A stretch of DNA of 39,396 bases from Candidatus Omnitrophota bacterium (GCA_014728075.1 WJMG01000081.1:1-39396), one strand, 5' to 3'; positions 1 to 7,467 are shown, numbered from the stretch's first letter. A program made the numbers and translations. The notes: generated by a model not told the origin, from the letters alone.

Positions 1-447
1 GAGCTTTACAACCCGAAGGCCTTCATCGCTCACGCGGCGTCGCATTGTCACCCTTGCGGGCATTGCAAAAGATTCTCGACTGCAGCCTCCCGTAGGAGTC
101 TGGGCAGTGTCTCAGTCCCAGTGTGGCTGACCATCCTCTCAGACCAGCTACCCGTCATCGCCTTGGTGAGCCGTTACCTCACCAACAAGCTGATAGGACG
201 CAGGCTCATCTAAAGGTGACAGGTCCATTTTCAGGATCCCCATCTTTAACCGCGGCCTCTTGGAGACCGTGGTCTTATCCGGTATTAGCACACCTTTCGG
301 TGTGTTGTCCCGAGCCTAAAGGTAAATTACCTACGCGTTACTCACCCGTTCGCCACTATCCCCCACCGAAGTAAGGGATCGTTCGACTTGCATGCCTAAT
401 CCACGCCGCCAGCGTTCGTTCTGAGCCAGGATCAAACTCTCCAGTTT
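1..447 (-). rRNA. rrs: 16S ribosomal RNA, 5' portion (partial)
   Basis: This is the first ~447 nt of a small-subunit rRNA gene, read on the minus strand and running off the left edge. The universal 27F site AGAGTTTGATCCTGGCTCAG is the reverse complement of 421-440. Further in are the conserved stretches around the V1-V3 region, including the ACTGAGACACTGCCCAGACT-like block near 100-120 and the GACGCCGCGTGAGCGATGAAGG-type block near 20-45. The mature 5' end is placed at about 447 by counting from E. coli position 8. Reading frames that overlap it are spurious. Confidence 0.97.
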
Positions 448-498
448 AATCTTTGGTGACCCATGTGCTTTCGGTTATCCAAACTTTTCAAAGAACCC

Positions 499-513
499 GT
501 TAAAAAAGAGCAC
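499..513 (-). promoter_or_regulatory. boxA-like antitermination motif in rRNA leader
   Basis: Reverse complement GTGCTCTTTTTTAAC resembles the E. coli rrn boxA core TGCTCTTTAACA, with two extra T residues, and lies about 50 nt upstream of the 16S 5' end. Such a motif recruits Nus factors to rRNA transcripts. The match is by eye, so this is tentative. Confidence 0.4.
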
Positions 514-584
514 CCGATATCGATGCCCTTTTCCTGAAATCCGATCCGTTTTACAAAACGGTTATTCCTTTTACCCGAAGGATA

Positions 585-613
585 AGTATACCCGATTCTT
601 TTAATAGAGTCAA
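585..613 (-). promoter_or_regulatory. rRNA operon promoter P2 (sigma70-type)
   Basis: On the minus strand, TTGACT (608-613) is followed by a 17-nt spacer and TATACT (585-590). This is a near-consensus housekeeping promoter about 140 nt upstream of the 16S 5' end, downstream of P1. Confidence 0.75.
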
Positions 614-658
614 ATTTCAGGGATATTTCAAAGAATTGCTATTCGTGATGTAGATGTT

Positions 659-686
659 ATTCTACGCGTATAATCAAAAATGTCAA
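659..686 (-). promoter_or_regulatory. rRNA operon promoter P1 (sigma70-type)
   Basis: On the minus strand, a perfect TTGACA (681-686), a 16-nt spacer and TAGAAT (659-664) form a strong promoter reading into the 16S gene. Together with the TTGACT/TATACT box downstream it gives the tandem P1-P2 layout common in rRNA operons. Confidence 0.75.
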
Positions 687-708
687 CCCTTTTTTTTGAT
701 TTTTTTTC
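687..708 (-). promoter_or_regulatory. A-tract UP-like element upstream of rRNA P1
   Basis: Directly upstream of the -35 box of P1 the minus strand reads two phased runs of A (about 8 each) separated by TC. This matches the A/T-rich UP elements that bind the RNA polymerase alpha C-terminal domain. The element overlaps the stop codon of tyrS, so no terminator separates tyrS from the rRNA promoter. Confidence 0.55.
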
Positions 709-1981
709 AGGCCCTCAAAACCCTGCAAAACCTGCGTTTCCCGACTTTGAGCACCTTGCCCCGGACGGTTATCTCGACCTCCGTTCCCGGATCGTCGACT
801 TTTTCCCCGTCCAGCGAAACGGCGTTCTGCTCCACGAGCCGGCGGGCCTCCGAATTGCTTTTGGCGAAACCGGCTTCCTTCATAAGCTCGAGTACACCTG
901 CCGACTCCCGTCCTACGCGGAGCTCGTCCATTTCCTCGGGAAGTTCCTTTTTCCCGAATACGGTCTCAAAGTGCCGCCGGGCTTTGCGGGCTCCTTCTCT
1001 CCCGTGATATTCCTCGACTATGGTTTCGGCAAGTGCGGCTTTACTTTCCCTGGGATGAGTGGTGCCCTTCTCGACGCTTTTTCTGAGGGAGACATGATCG
1101 AGGTCCGTAAGCAGTTCGTAATATTTCCACATAAGCTCGTCCGACACGCTCATTATCTTCCCGAACATCTCTTCGGGCTCCTCGTCTATACCCACATAAT
1201 TATCAAGGGATTTCGACATCTTGTCCCCGCCGTAAAGCCCCTCGAGTATAGGCATAGTAATTATGACCTGGGGATCGAAATCCTTCTTTCTCCTGATATC
1301 GGATCCTGTCTCTTTCCGGAAAGCATCCATGCTTTTCTCGAGATACCCAGGTATGGGCCCCGCGGCGTAGTTCTTCTGCAGCCCCCTCCCCACAAGAAGA
1401 TTGAACTTCTGGTCGGTGCCCCCGAGCTCCACATCGGCTTCCATAACCACGGAATCGTATCCCTGCAGAAGTGGATATAAAAACTCCAGGATGCTTATAG
1501 GGGCGTTGTTCTCGTATCTGTTCCGGAAATCGTCCCTTTCCAGCATACGGGCTACCGTATATCGGGCCGAAAGATCAAAAAGCCCCTCTTCACCGAGTTT
1601 AGCGCACCACTTGGAATTAAACACAACCTTCGTCTTTTCCCTGTCCAGTATCTTATAGATCTGCTTTTTATATGTTCTGGCGTTCTCTTTAACCTCAGTT
1701 GCGGTAAGTTGTTTGCGGATCTTCGACTTCCCGGAAGGATCACCTATACGCCCGGTAAAGTCTCCGATAAGAAAACATACGGTATGGCCCAGCTGCTGGA
1801 AGTGACGGAGTTTCCTGAGAAGAACGGTATGTCCGAGGTGTATATCGGGCGCCGAGGGGTCGAACCCGGCCTTGACTATAAGAGGATTCCCCCTCTTGAG
1901 CTTCTTTTTGAGCTCATCTGGGTTTATTATCTCTTCCGCGCCCCGCTTTATAAGTTTTAACTGTTCTTCTACAGGCTTCAT
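707..1981 (-). CDS. tyrS: Tyrosyl-tRNA synthetase
   Basis: Charges tRNA-Tyr in the cytoplasm. The 424-aa product has the class I signature HLGH at about residues 48-51 inside a conserved [15 protein letters not shown]-type segment. A KMSKS loop lies near residue 255, and a C-terminal S4-like RNA-binding domain (around 355-420) contains the [11 protein letters not shown] and VSLDG motifs. Length and the IGDPSGKS segment fit the TyrS subgroup with a short HLGH-to-KMSKS spacing, sometimes called TyrZ-like. The start ATG has no clear Shine-Dalgarno, and a good promoter ends only 9 nt upstream of it, so the mRNA is probably nearly leaderless. The stop codon abuts the rRNA promoter, so transcription may run into the rRNA leader. 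Confidence 0.97.
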   Translation of the reverse strand: MKPVEEQLKLIKRGAEEIINPDELKKKLKRGNPLIVKAGFDPSAPDIHLGHTVLLRKLRHFQQLGHTVCFLIGDFTGRIGDPSGKSKIRKQLTATEVKENARTYKKQIYKILDREKTKVVFNSKWCAKLGEEGLFDLSARYTVARMLERDDFRNRYENNAPISILEFLYPLLQGYDSVVMEADVELGGTDQKFNLLVGRGLQKNYAAGPIPGYLEKSMDAFRKETGSDIRRKKDFDPQVIITMPILEGLYGGDKMSKSLDNYVGIDEEPEEMFGKIMSVSDELMWKYYELLTDLDHVSLRKSVEKGTTHPRESKAALAETIVEEYHGREGARKARRHFETVFGKKELPEEMDELRVGRESAGVLELMKEAGFAKSNSEARRLVEQNAVSLDGEKVDDPGTEVEITVRGKVLKVGKRRFCRVLRA

Positions 1982-1990
1982 AATTCGGTA

Positions 1991-2019
1991 ATTGTAGCAT
2001 AACGGGCTTTATGTTGCAA
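1991..2019 (-). promoter_or_regulatory. tyrS promoter (sigma70-type)
   Basis: On the minus strand, TTGCAA (2014-2019), a 17-nt spacer and TACAAT (1991-1996) lie just upstream of tyrS. The -10 box ends 9 nt before the ATG, so initiation at the usual distance gives a leader of only 2-3 nt. No T-box leader is visible. Confidence 0.6.
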
Positions 2020-2089
2020 GGTCAGCGTTCAGCGTCAAGCAAGAACACCGGTTCACCAGAGCACAAGCGCGCCGGCGAGCAAGGCACAA

Positions 2090-2328
2090 GGCACACTTTA
2101 CAAGGTACAGGAAGCATCTATGGCCGTACCGCATATCGCGCACCGAGTACCGCAAATCCTGCCCACGGACGACGGAGAACATATATTCAAGGCACAGGAA
2201 AAACCTCCGTCATTCCTGCGAACGCAGAAATCTACCCGTTTGCAAAGCGCAGAGAGCAGAGCGCATAGAAGACCACAACTATGCCCCTTGCACTATGCTC
2301 TATGCCGGATGTGGTCTGTGGTCAATCA
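2090..2328. repeat. Long direct repeat, copy 1 (left flank of exosortase island)
   Basis: This ~240-bp sequence recurs at 4512-4751 in the same orientation. From 2116 to 2328 the two copies align without a gap at a constant offset of 2423, with 9 mismatches seen by eye in 213 positions (about 96% identity). The first ~25 nt align with one small indel. It contains short degenerate words (CGTACCG, GCAGAGAGCAGAGCGC, ATGC-type) and a REP-like palindrome at 2212-2231. No gene is apparent in it. Confidence 0.9.
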
Positions 2329-2429
2329 CCCGCTTCCCGCCACCCGATACCTGGGACCTGACACCCAGCTCCAAGCACCCCACCCTTCGCCATTCGCCCC
2401 TGCCCATAGCCGCCGCTCACCAGAACAGC
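2329..2429. other. C-rich non-coding filler
   Basis: This stretch between direct-repeat copy 1 and the foldback element is C-rich and full of short CACCC/CGATACC/GACACCC words. No start codon with a ribosome binding site, promoter or RNA gene is visible. It forms part of the 568-nt gene-free interval between tyrS and the exosortase. Confidence 0.5.
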
Positions 2430-2504
2430 AGATTTAGACTGAGATTGAGATTTAGCAGGCCTTCGGCCTGTAAGATCTTTCTCAATCTTAATCTAGATCT
2501 AAAC
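2430..2504. repeat. Foldback element, GATTTAGA-word family (copy 1)
   Basis: The left arm is built from AGATTTAGA/TGAGATT words. A central GC hairpin (CAGGCC TTCG GGCCTG-like) is followed by a right arm that reads as the reverse complement of similar words (CTCAATCTTAATCTAGATCTAAA). The left arm starts with the same ~17 nt as the element at 5406-5480. It lies just before the exosortase start. Confidence 0.65.
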
Positions 2505-2549
2505 GCTACAAAGTTTGACTCCCGCACCGTGATATGGCATATTCGCTTT

Positions 2550-3560
2550 ATGATAGCAAACAATCCGTATCCTCATAACAGGGCCTTACTTACATACATA
2601 CTCATATCAATAGTAATTTATCTAGAGTGCTATATCACGAGCTTTTCCATGAGAATGGGGGAATATGCTTATCCTATCTATTTTTACAGTATTCTTCAAT
2701 TGCTTTCAATGCCCCTGATATTCTGCGCTGTTTTCGGGTTCCTGGCTTTTCGTAACGGAAATATGTATTTACGGCATAGCCTCTCCAAAAAACCGCTGCT
2801 CGTACATATTCTTTTTTTCTTCACAGTTATATCCGCATCCGCGTTGCTTTTATTCCTGGACAATATTTTCCCGGAAAAGTTCACTCTTTTAATTAACGGC
2901 ATACGGAATATTTCCGTCTGGTTCGCCTTATTTATGGTTCTCTCGTGCGCAGTGTATCATTTTACCCTTACAAAGACGCTTTTTAAAATAAAAAATCTCC
3001 CTGGCAGATATATACCTTCTCTGCTTTTTACTTCGATCTTTACTTTCGTTTCTCCCCGCTATGTATTTTCCGCCCTGCAGCTGCATAAAAAAATATGGCC
3101 TTTTCTGAGCGATATAGTTGCTTATTCCGTATTGTGGCTGATGAGATCTTTCGGCATAAAAAAAACATTAGTAGCATATTCCGCAATATCTCATCCCGGC
3201 GACACCGAGATCATAAGACGGCCGGTCATCTATACCGGAGAATTCGCCGCGCAAATAGGCATTTCGTGTTCAGGGTTTCTGGGCATGAGCCTTTTCCTTG
3301 CGTCTATCGCCGGAATATTTTTTCTGGATGCGAAACGAATAAAACCCCATAAAATCTTACTGCTTATACCGGCCGGAATAATTTATATGTTCTGTTTGAA
3401 TATATTAAGAGTGTTCTTGATAATGCTCACAGGCCATTTCGTTTCGCCTGACCTGGCAACAGGCCTGATACATTCATTTGCGGGAGTCTTTATTTACTTT
3501 ATCGCCATAATTCTTTTTTTTCTTGTAACCTATAAATGGATGCTAAATAAAGAGGGCTGA
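2550..3560 (+). CDS. Exosortase/archaeosortase-family transpeptidase (membrane protein)
   Basis: A predicted multi-spanning membrane protein of 336 aa with roughly eight hydrophobic segments. The C-terminal third carries the exosortase/archaeosortase (EpsH, PF09721) catalytic triad in order: Cys240 in ISCSGFLG, Arg287 in NILRVF and His308 in LIHSFAG. Enzymes of this family cleave C-terminal sorting tails (PEP-CTERM, PEF-CTERM and relatives) of exported proteins at the inner membrane. The ATG at 2550 was chosen because longer versions would translate through the repeat elements. A GTG 21 nt upstream in frame is also possible, and neither has a clear ribosome binding site. The convergent neighbour encodes a likely substrate. 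The gene looks richer in A/T than the surrounding housekeeping genes and sits between long direct repeats, which suggests acquisition as a unit. Confidence 0.85.
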   Translation: MIANNPYPHNRALLTYILISIVIYLECYITSFSMRMGEYAYPIYFYSILQLLSMPLIFCAVFGFLAFRNGNMYLRHSLSKKPLLVHILFFFTVISASALLLFLDNIFPEKFTLLINGIRNISVWFALFMVLSCAVYHFTLTKTLFKIKNLPGRYIPSLLFTSIFTFVSPRYVFSALQLHKKIWPFLSDIVAYSVLWLMRSFGIKKTLVAYSAISHPGDTEIIRRPVIYTGEFAAQIGISCSGFLGMSLFLASIAGIFFLDAKRIKPHKILLLIPAGIIYMFCLNILRVFLIMLTGHFVSPDLATGLIHSFAGVFIYFIAIILFFLVTYKWMLNKEG

Positions 3561-3688
3561 CCTCATTATTCCGGAATAGACAACTAAATTGAGGAGGAAT
3601 AAGTCGCGCTCGCGTGTAGATCAAGCCCGGCAAAGGTGTTCCGTGTTCCGTTCATCCGCGCAACTGTTCTCTGACCATTCGCTCTATC

Positions 3689-4378
3689 CTACTTTGTGGA
3701 ACGGCTCCGCATCCACGCTAATCCGGCTCCTATTCCGGGCAGGAGAAAAAACAACCCCAAAGGAGAAAACTCCGGTATTTCCGAGATCTGCAGCTGCTCT
3801 TTTACCCAGTCCCTTATCCACCCATATTGCTCCAGATATTTTCTGATCAATGCTTTATCGGATTCCGAAAGGCTTGAAAGATCTATACGCTGCCCCGGGG
3901 GAAGGTCTAGCATTGCCTTGATCCGCTGTCGGTTGCTTTCCGAGACATCCCATAGAACCTCGGGATGCTCCTCCTGAAAATTATCATAAATACGCTGGGC
4001 CTGCATTATTTTGATCGCCAGGATGTCACTGTCTTCGGGACGCTGTTTCATCTTTCTCCTCCAGAGCAGCCCGACAGGGTTCTCTTTTGCGGCGTTCGGG
4101 TCGACATACCTATAACCCCCTTTATCCGTACGGTCAACTCTTTTCCAGAGCATCCACCCATCCCCTTCGGGCTTTTCACCTACATCGGTAGGACATAGTT
4201 CCCAGTTCTTATGCTGTGTCACGGTATTCATTTCTCCGTTCTCTACGGCGTTCTTCATAAAACTACCTGTTTTCTTCTCGGTTTCACCGGCATACGATAC
4301 CCCGCAACAGGCTGACAATATGATCGTGGATAGCAAAAAGACAAATACGCTCCCTGAACGGAAAATTGATATTTTCAT
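3689..4378 (-). CDS. Exported protein with PEF-type C-terminal sorting tail (likely exosortase substrate)
   Basis: A 229-aa protein of unrecognised family. The N-terminus is a signal peptide with a hydrophobic core (residues ~9-22). It offers either a lipobox LSAC (Cys24) for signal peptidase II or an SYA site (28-30) for signal peptidase I. The mature part is hydrophilic, with Trp/Asp/Lys-rich segments and a helical stretch rich in D/E/R (about 115-195). The C-terminus is a textbook tripartite sorting tail: IPEFS at 201-205, a hydrophobic helix of about 18 residues (206-223), then the basic end RSRSTK. This resembles PEP-CTERM/PEF-CTERM tails handled by exosortases, and the exosortase gene lies 128 nt away, convergent. 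The start ATG is preceded by a modest AGGA. What the mature domain does is unknown. Confidence 0.8.
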   Translation of the reverse strand: MKISIFRSGSVFVFLLSTIILSACCGVSYAGETEKKTGSFMKNAVENGEMNTVTQHKNWELCPTDVGEKPEGDGWMLWKRVDRTDKGGYRYVDPNAAKENPVGLLWRRKMKQRPEDSDILAIKIMQAQRIYDNFQEEHPEVLWDVSESNRQRIKAMLDLPPGQRIDLSSLSESDKALIRKYLEQYGWIRDWVKEQLQISEIPEFSPLGLFFLLPGIGAGLAWMRSRSTK

Positions 4379-4511
4379 AATAATGTCCTTTTATGTATAA
4401 ATAATAATACCCTTTTTAAGGATATCATATTGTAAAGAAAAGGCAACAATATCTGGCTTTTATTAGATTAACGGATATCTGCCGGACTCCACAGATCCTA
4501 CATACATTAAA
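4379..4511. promoter_or_regulatory. A/T-rich upstream region of the sorted-protein gene
   Basis: An A/T-rich interval upstream of the minus-strand gene ending at 4378. Possible minus-strand -35/-10 pairs exist (for example TTGCCT with a 16-nt gap to TATCCT around 4430-4455), but none is convincing. No other gene is seen. Confidence 0.3.
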
Positions 4512-4751
4512 GGCACAATTCACAAGGCACAGGAGACCATCTACGGCCGTACCGCGTATCGCGTACCGAGTACCGCAAATCCTGACCACGGACGACAGAG
4601 AACATATATTCAAGGCACAAGAAAAACCTCCGTCATTCCTGCGAACGCAGGAATCTACCCGTTTGCAAAGCGCAGAGAGCAGAGCGCATAGAAGACCACA
4701 ACTATGCCCTTTGCACTATGCTCTATGCCGGATGTAGTCTGTGGTCAATCA
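4512..4751. repeat. Long direct repeat, copy 2 (right flank of exosortase island)
   Basis: This is the second copy of the ~240-bp sequence at 2090-2328, in the same orientation, about 96% identical over the gap-free 213 nt (4539-4751). It differs by single-base changes, mostly transitions. The palindrome at 4635-4654 is perfect here but has one mismatch in copy 1. Recombination between the copies would delete the exosortase and its substrate in one step. Confidence 0.9.
4635..4654. repeat. REP-like palindrome
   Basis: ATTCCTGCG-AA-CGCAGGAAT is a perfect 9-bp inverted repeat in the context CGTCATTCC...GGAATCT. It resembles the GTCATTCC-GCG-GGAATC type of extragenic palindrome seen in many bacterial genomes. 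The partner in copy 1 (2212-2231) has one arm mismatch. Confidence 0.6.
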
Positions 4752-4814
4752 TCCTACATCCACGGTCGATCTCACCTACACTCTATACCCTGCCCCCCCT
4801 CTCAACCCTTCGGC

Positions 4815-4844
4815 TTTTACGCCTTTACTATCGTATGATATAAT
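4815..4844 (+). promoter_or_regulatory. Extended -10 promoter for the DUF2148 gene
   Basis: TGATATAAT (4836-4844) is a consensus TATAAT with an extended TGn motif. The -35 candidate TTTTAC (4815-4820) is 18 nt upstream and weak. The box lies 24 nt before the ATG and is followed by a strong AAGGAGG. Confidence 0.6.
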
Positions 4845-4868
4845 GTTGCGTAAAAAAAGGAGGAAGAG

Positions 4869-5396
4869 ATGCCCTTAAAATTCAACAAAATACAAAAAAG
4901 CGGACTCAAAAATGTCGCTGAATTGATGTGTACAGCGGCAAGAACGGCGCCTAAAACCCGCGGCCGGGACCACCTTGTTATCGCTACCCTTACAAAAGAG
5001 GACAAGAAAAAGGTGATATCCAGGATGAAAACCATCTCCAGAAGGGATGGACGCCCGAGCTGCGCGAGAGACGCTGAAAACATTAAACGCTGCGATAACA
5101 TAGTCGTTATAGGAGTTAAGAACGAACCGCTGGGCCTTAATTGCGGGTTCTGCGGATACCCTACATGTAAAGCCCTTTCAAGGACCAGGGGTATCTGTTC
5201 ATACAATCCGATGGACCTTGGCATTGCCCTGGGGTCGGCCTGCGCCCTCGCCTCGACATTTCACGCGGATAATCGGCTCATGTTCTCCATCGGAAAAGCC
5301 TGCCTCGAACTGAACCTTTTGGGAAAAGATGTGGCGCAGGTCATAGGGATACCCTTGTCGGCCACGGGAAAGAATGTGTTTTTTGATAGAGATTAG
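4869..5396 (+). CDS. DUF2148 ferredoxin-domain protein
   Basis: A 175-aa cytoplasmic protein matching the DUF2148 family, small cysteine-rich proteins annotated as ferredoxin domain-containing. Cysteines cluster as LMC near residue 18, SCARD...RC at ~60-70, and NCGFCGYPTC at ~97-106, followed by GICSYNPMDLG and SACALAS. The spacing suggests an iron-sulfur or other metal site. The biochemical role is not established. The ATG has an excellent Shine-Dalgarno (AAGGAGG, 7 nt upstream). The gene is monocistronic, flanked on the left by direct-repeat copy 2 and on the right by a bidirectional terminator. Confidence 0.8.
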   Translation: MPLKFNKIQKSGLKNVAELMCTAARTAPKTRGRDHLVIATLTKEDKKKVISRMKTISRRDGRPSCARDAENIKRCDNIVVIGVKNEPLGLNCGFCGYPTCKALSRTRGICSYNPMDLGIALGSACALASTFHADNRLMFSIGKACLELNLLGKDVAQVIGIPLSATGKNVFFDRD

Positions 5397-5405
5397 CGCG
5401 TCGCG

Positions 5406-5480
5406 CAGATTTAGACTGAGATTTAGATCTAGCAATCCCTTAATTCGTTTTCTCGATCTCAATCTGAATCTTAATCTAAG
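5406..5480. repeat. Foldback element, GATTTAGA-word family (copy 2)
   Basis: The left arm (5406-5432) is made of AGATTTAGA/CTGAGATTTAGATCTAG words, and the right arm (5452-5480) carries the reverse complement (TCTCGATCTCAATCTGAATCTTAATCTAAG). The arms pair imperfectly over about 26 nt. It begins with the same CAGATTTAGACTGAGATT as the element at 2430-2504 and joins directly to the terminator palindrome. Confidence 0.65.
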
Positions 5481-5524
5481 AATAAAAAAGACCGATCCAA
5501 TATTGGATCGGTCTTTTTTATTCT
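5479..5524. terminator. Bidirectional Rho-independent terminator (46-nt perfect palindrome)
   Basis: The whole 46 nt is a perfect palindrome. A GACCGATCCAAT/ATTGGATCGGTC stem is flanked by A6 on the left and T6 on the right, so it serves as an intrinsic terminator in both directions. It lies between the convergent DUF2148 gene and rpsA. Confidence 0.92.
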
Positions 5525-5548
5525 ATACGCTAAACGCTATTCTTACGC

Positions 5549-7429
5549 CTAAGCGTCGTCTTTCTTTTCTTCCTCGGCCTGCGCCTCTTCGGCGGGCTTA
5601 TCCGCTTCGGATCCACCTTCAGCGGGAGTCTCCTCTTCAGTGGACTGTGAACTGTCGCCCGTGGACTCTTCCGATGGCTTTTCCTCCACCTCTGCCTTTG
5701 TCTCTTCCCTGGGATTATCCTCTTCGGCGGACTGCGAACTGTCGTCCTCGGACTCTTGCGCCTTTATCTCTTTTTCAGGAGCTTCCTCCGCGGTATTTTC
5801 CTCCGCCGAAGCTTCTTCCTTTTGATCTTCCTTCGGTGCCGGGAGATCGCCCTCCTTATGGGTCAGCGCTATCTTTTTCTGTATCCCGTCTATGTGTATG
5901 ACCGTGACCTTTATATCATCGCCCGGCTCGAAGACATCCTCCATCCTCTGATTAGGGCCCAGCGGTATCTCGGAAACATGAAGAAGGCCTTCCAGATCTT
6001 TTTCAAGTTCCACGAACACGCCGAAATTGGTGATATTTGTCACCTTTCCGGTAACTTCGGTCCCGGCTTTATATTTCTGGCTTATCTCATCCCAGGGATC
6101 ATCGGAAAGCTGTTTTATCCCGAGAGCGATCCGCCGGTTCTGTTCATCCACATTAAGGATCATGGCGTCTACTTCATCGCCTTTTGTGAGCATTTCCTTC
6201 GGATGGTTGACCCTCTTTGTCCAGGAAAAGTCAGAAACATGAACGAGTCCCTCTATGCCGTTCTCAAGCTCGACAAACGCTCCGTAATCCGTGAGCGCGT
6301 TAACTTTTCCCTTTATACGGTCACCCACATGGTACTGGTCCTCTACCCCTTCCCAGGGATCCTTTTCCAGCTGTTTTATCCCGAGGGAGAGCTTCTGGTT
6401 TTCCTTATCCGTCTTAAGGACCATCGCCTGCACTTCGTCCCCCAGGTTGAACTTTTCACTGGGATGGTTGAACTTTTTGCCCCATGAAAACTCGGAAATG
6501 TGTATAAGCCCTTCAATTCCGTTCTCAAGCTCGACAAAAACACCGTACGGCATTATGTTGACCACTTTTCCGGTCACCGTAGAGCTCTCGGGATATTTTT
6601 CGTCTATCGTGTCCCAGGGGTTCGGCTCCTTCTGCTTCAACCCCAGGGAGACCTTAACGCTCTCTTTGTCGAAATCAAGGACCTTTACCTCCAGTTCATC
6701 GCCGATCTTGACCACTTCACCCGGATGGCTTATGCGTCCCCAGCTCATATCGGTTATATGAAGAAGCCCCGTTATGCCCCCGCCTATATCGACGAAAGCT
6801 CCGAAATCGGTGATGTTCCGGACTATGCCCTTGACGATATCGCCCTTGTTAAGGCTTTCCAGGATCTCTTTCTTTTCTTCCTTCCGCTTCTCTTCGACAA
6901 TTTCCTTCCTGGAAAGGACTATATTCTTTCTCGGCACATTGATCTTCACTATAGCGAAAGTAAGTTTATGGCCTATCAGGTTGTCGCTTCCTCCGTATTC
7001 CTGCATTACCGACAGGCTTGCCGGGAGGAACGCTTCCATACCGACATCGACCATAAAGCCACCCCTTACCTTCTTGAAGACCTTTCCTTCTATGACATCG
7101 CCTTCCTTGTAATTCTCTACTATATTCTGCCATCCCTTGAACTTCTTGGCTTTCTCGTGGGAAAGTACGACCATGCCGTTATCGTTCTCTTTCGACTCGA
7201 TAATTACATCGATCTTATCCCCTTCCTTCAGCTCTTCGGGTTCGGTAAACTCCGACTTGTAGACCATCCCTTCGGACTTGTATCCGACATCTACAAGGAC
7301 CTCCTTGTCGGATATCTGCACTACCGTCCCCTTTACGATCTGGCCCTCCTTTATGTCGGCTACGCTTTCCTCATAAAGTTTTGCCAGTTCCTCGTTAAGT
7401 TGCTTGTTCTCGTTCTCTACCATCATCAC
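5549..7429 (-). CDS. rpsA: 30S ribosomal protein S1
   Basis: Binds mRNA and helps load it on the 30S subunit. The 626-aa product contains six S1 RNA-binding repeats, at approximate residues 27-95, 112-178, 193-262, 280-350, 365-435 and 451-520. Repeats 3-6 carry the canonical G-x-V-x-x-I-x-x-[FY]-G-x-F-V-[DE]-[IL] core and a W-[GT]-[KR]-[KR]-[IVF]-x-H-P linker. The last ~95 residues are an extremely Glu/Ala-rich acidic tail, presumably disordered. Translation could start at the GTG at 7429 or at the ATG at 7426 or 7423. A GGGAG 10 nt upstream favours the first. It is followed by the 46-nt terminator, and its own promoter lies in the gap to plsC. Confidence 0.97.
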   Translation of the reverse strand: MMMVENENKQLNEELAKLYEESVADIKEGQIVKGTVVQISDKEVLVDVGYKSEGMVYKSEFTEPEELKEGDKIDVIIESKENDNGMVVLSHEKAKKFKGWQNIVENYKEGDVIEGKVFKKVRGGFMVDVGMEAFLPASLSVMQEYGGSDNLIGHKLTFAIVKINVPRKNIVLSRKEIVEEKRKEEKKEILESLNKGDIVKGIVRNITDFGAFVDIGGGITGLLHITDMSWGRISHPGEVVKIGDELEVKVLDFDKESVKVSLGLKQKEPNPWDTIDEKYPESSTVTGKVVNIMPYGVFVELENGIEGLIHISEFSWGKKFNHPSEKFNLGDEVQAMVLKTDKENQKLSLGIKQLEKDPWEGVEDQYHVGDRIKGKVNALTDYGAFVELENGIEGLVHVSDFSWTKRVNHPKEMLTKGDEVDAMILNVDEQNRRIALGIKQLSDDPWDEISQKYKAGTEVTGKVTNITNFGVFVELEKDLEGLLHVSEIPLGPNQRMEDVFEPGDDIKVTVIHIDGIQKKIALTHKEGDLPAPKEDQKEEASAEENTAEEAPEKEIKAQESEDDSSQSAEEDNPREETKAEVEEKPSEESTGDSSQSTEEETPAEGGSEADKPAEEAQAEEEKKDDA

Positions 7430-7467
7430 TTTACATCAACTCCCTTTCAATAGATTTTTGAAGCTGT

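Noticed and set aside
123-374. Open frame on the plus strand near the left edge
   Set aside because: It lies inside the 16S rRNA gene, antisense to it.
2110-2330. Insertion sequence ends in the long direct repeats
   Set aside because: No transposase gene, no terminal inverted repeats and no target duplication can be seen, so they are listed only as repeats.
2295-2549. Longer exosortase reading frame beginning at 2295
   Set aside because: It would translate through direct-repeat copy 1, C-rich filler and a foldback element, giving a proline/arginine-rich leader unlike any exosortase. The hydrophobic protein proper starts at the ATG at 2550.
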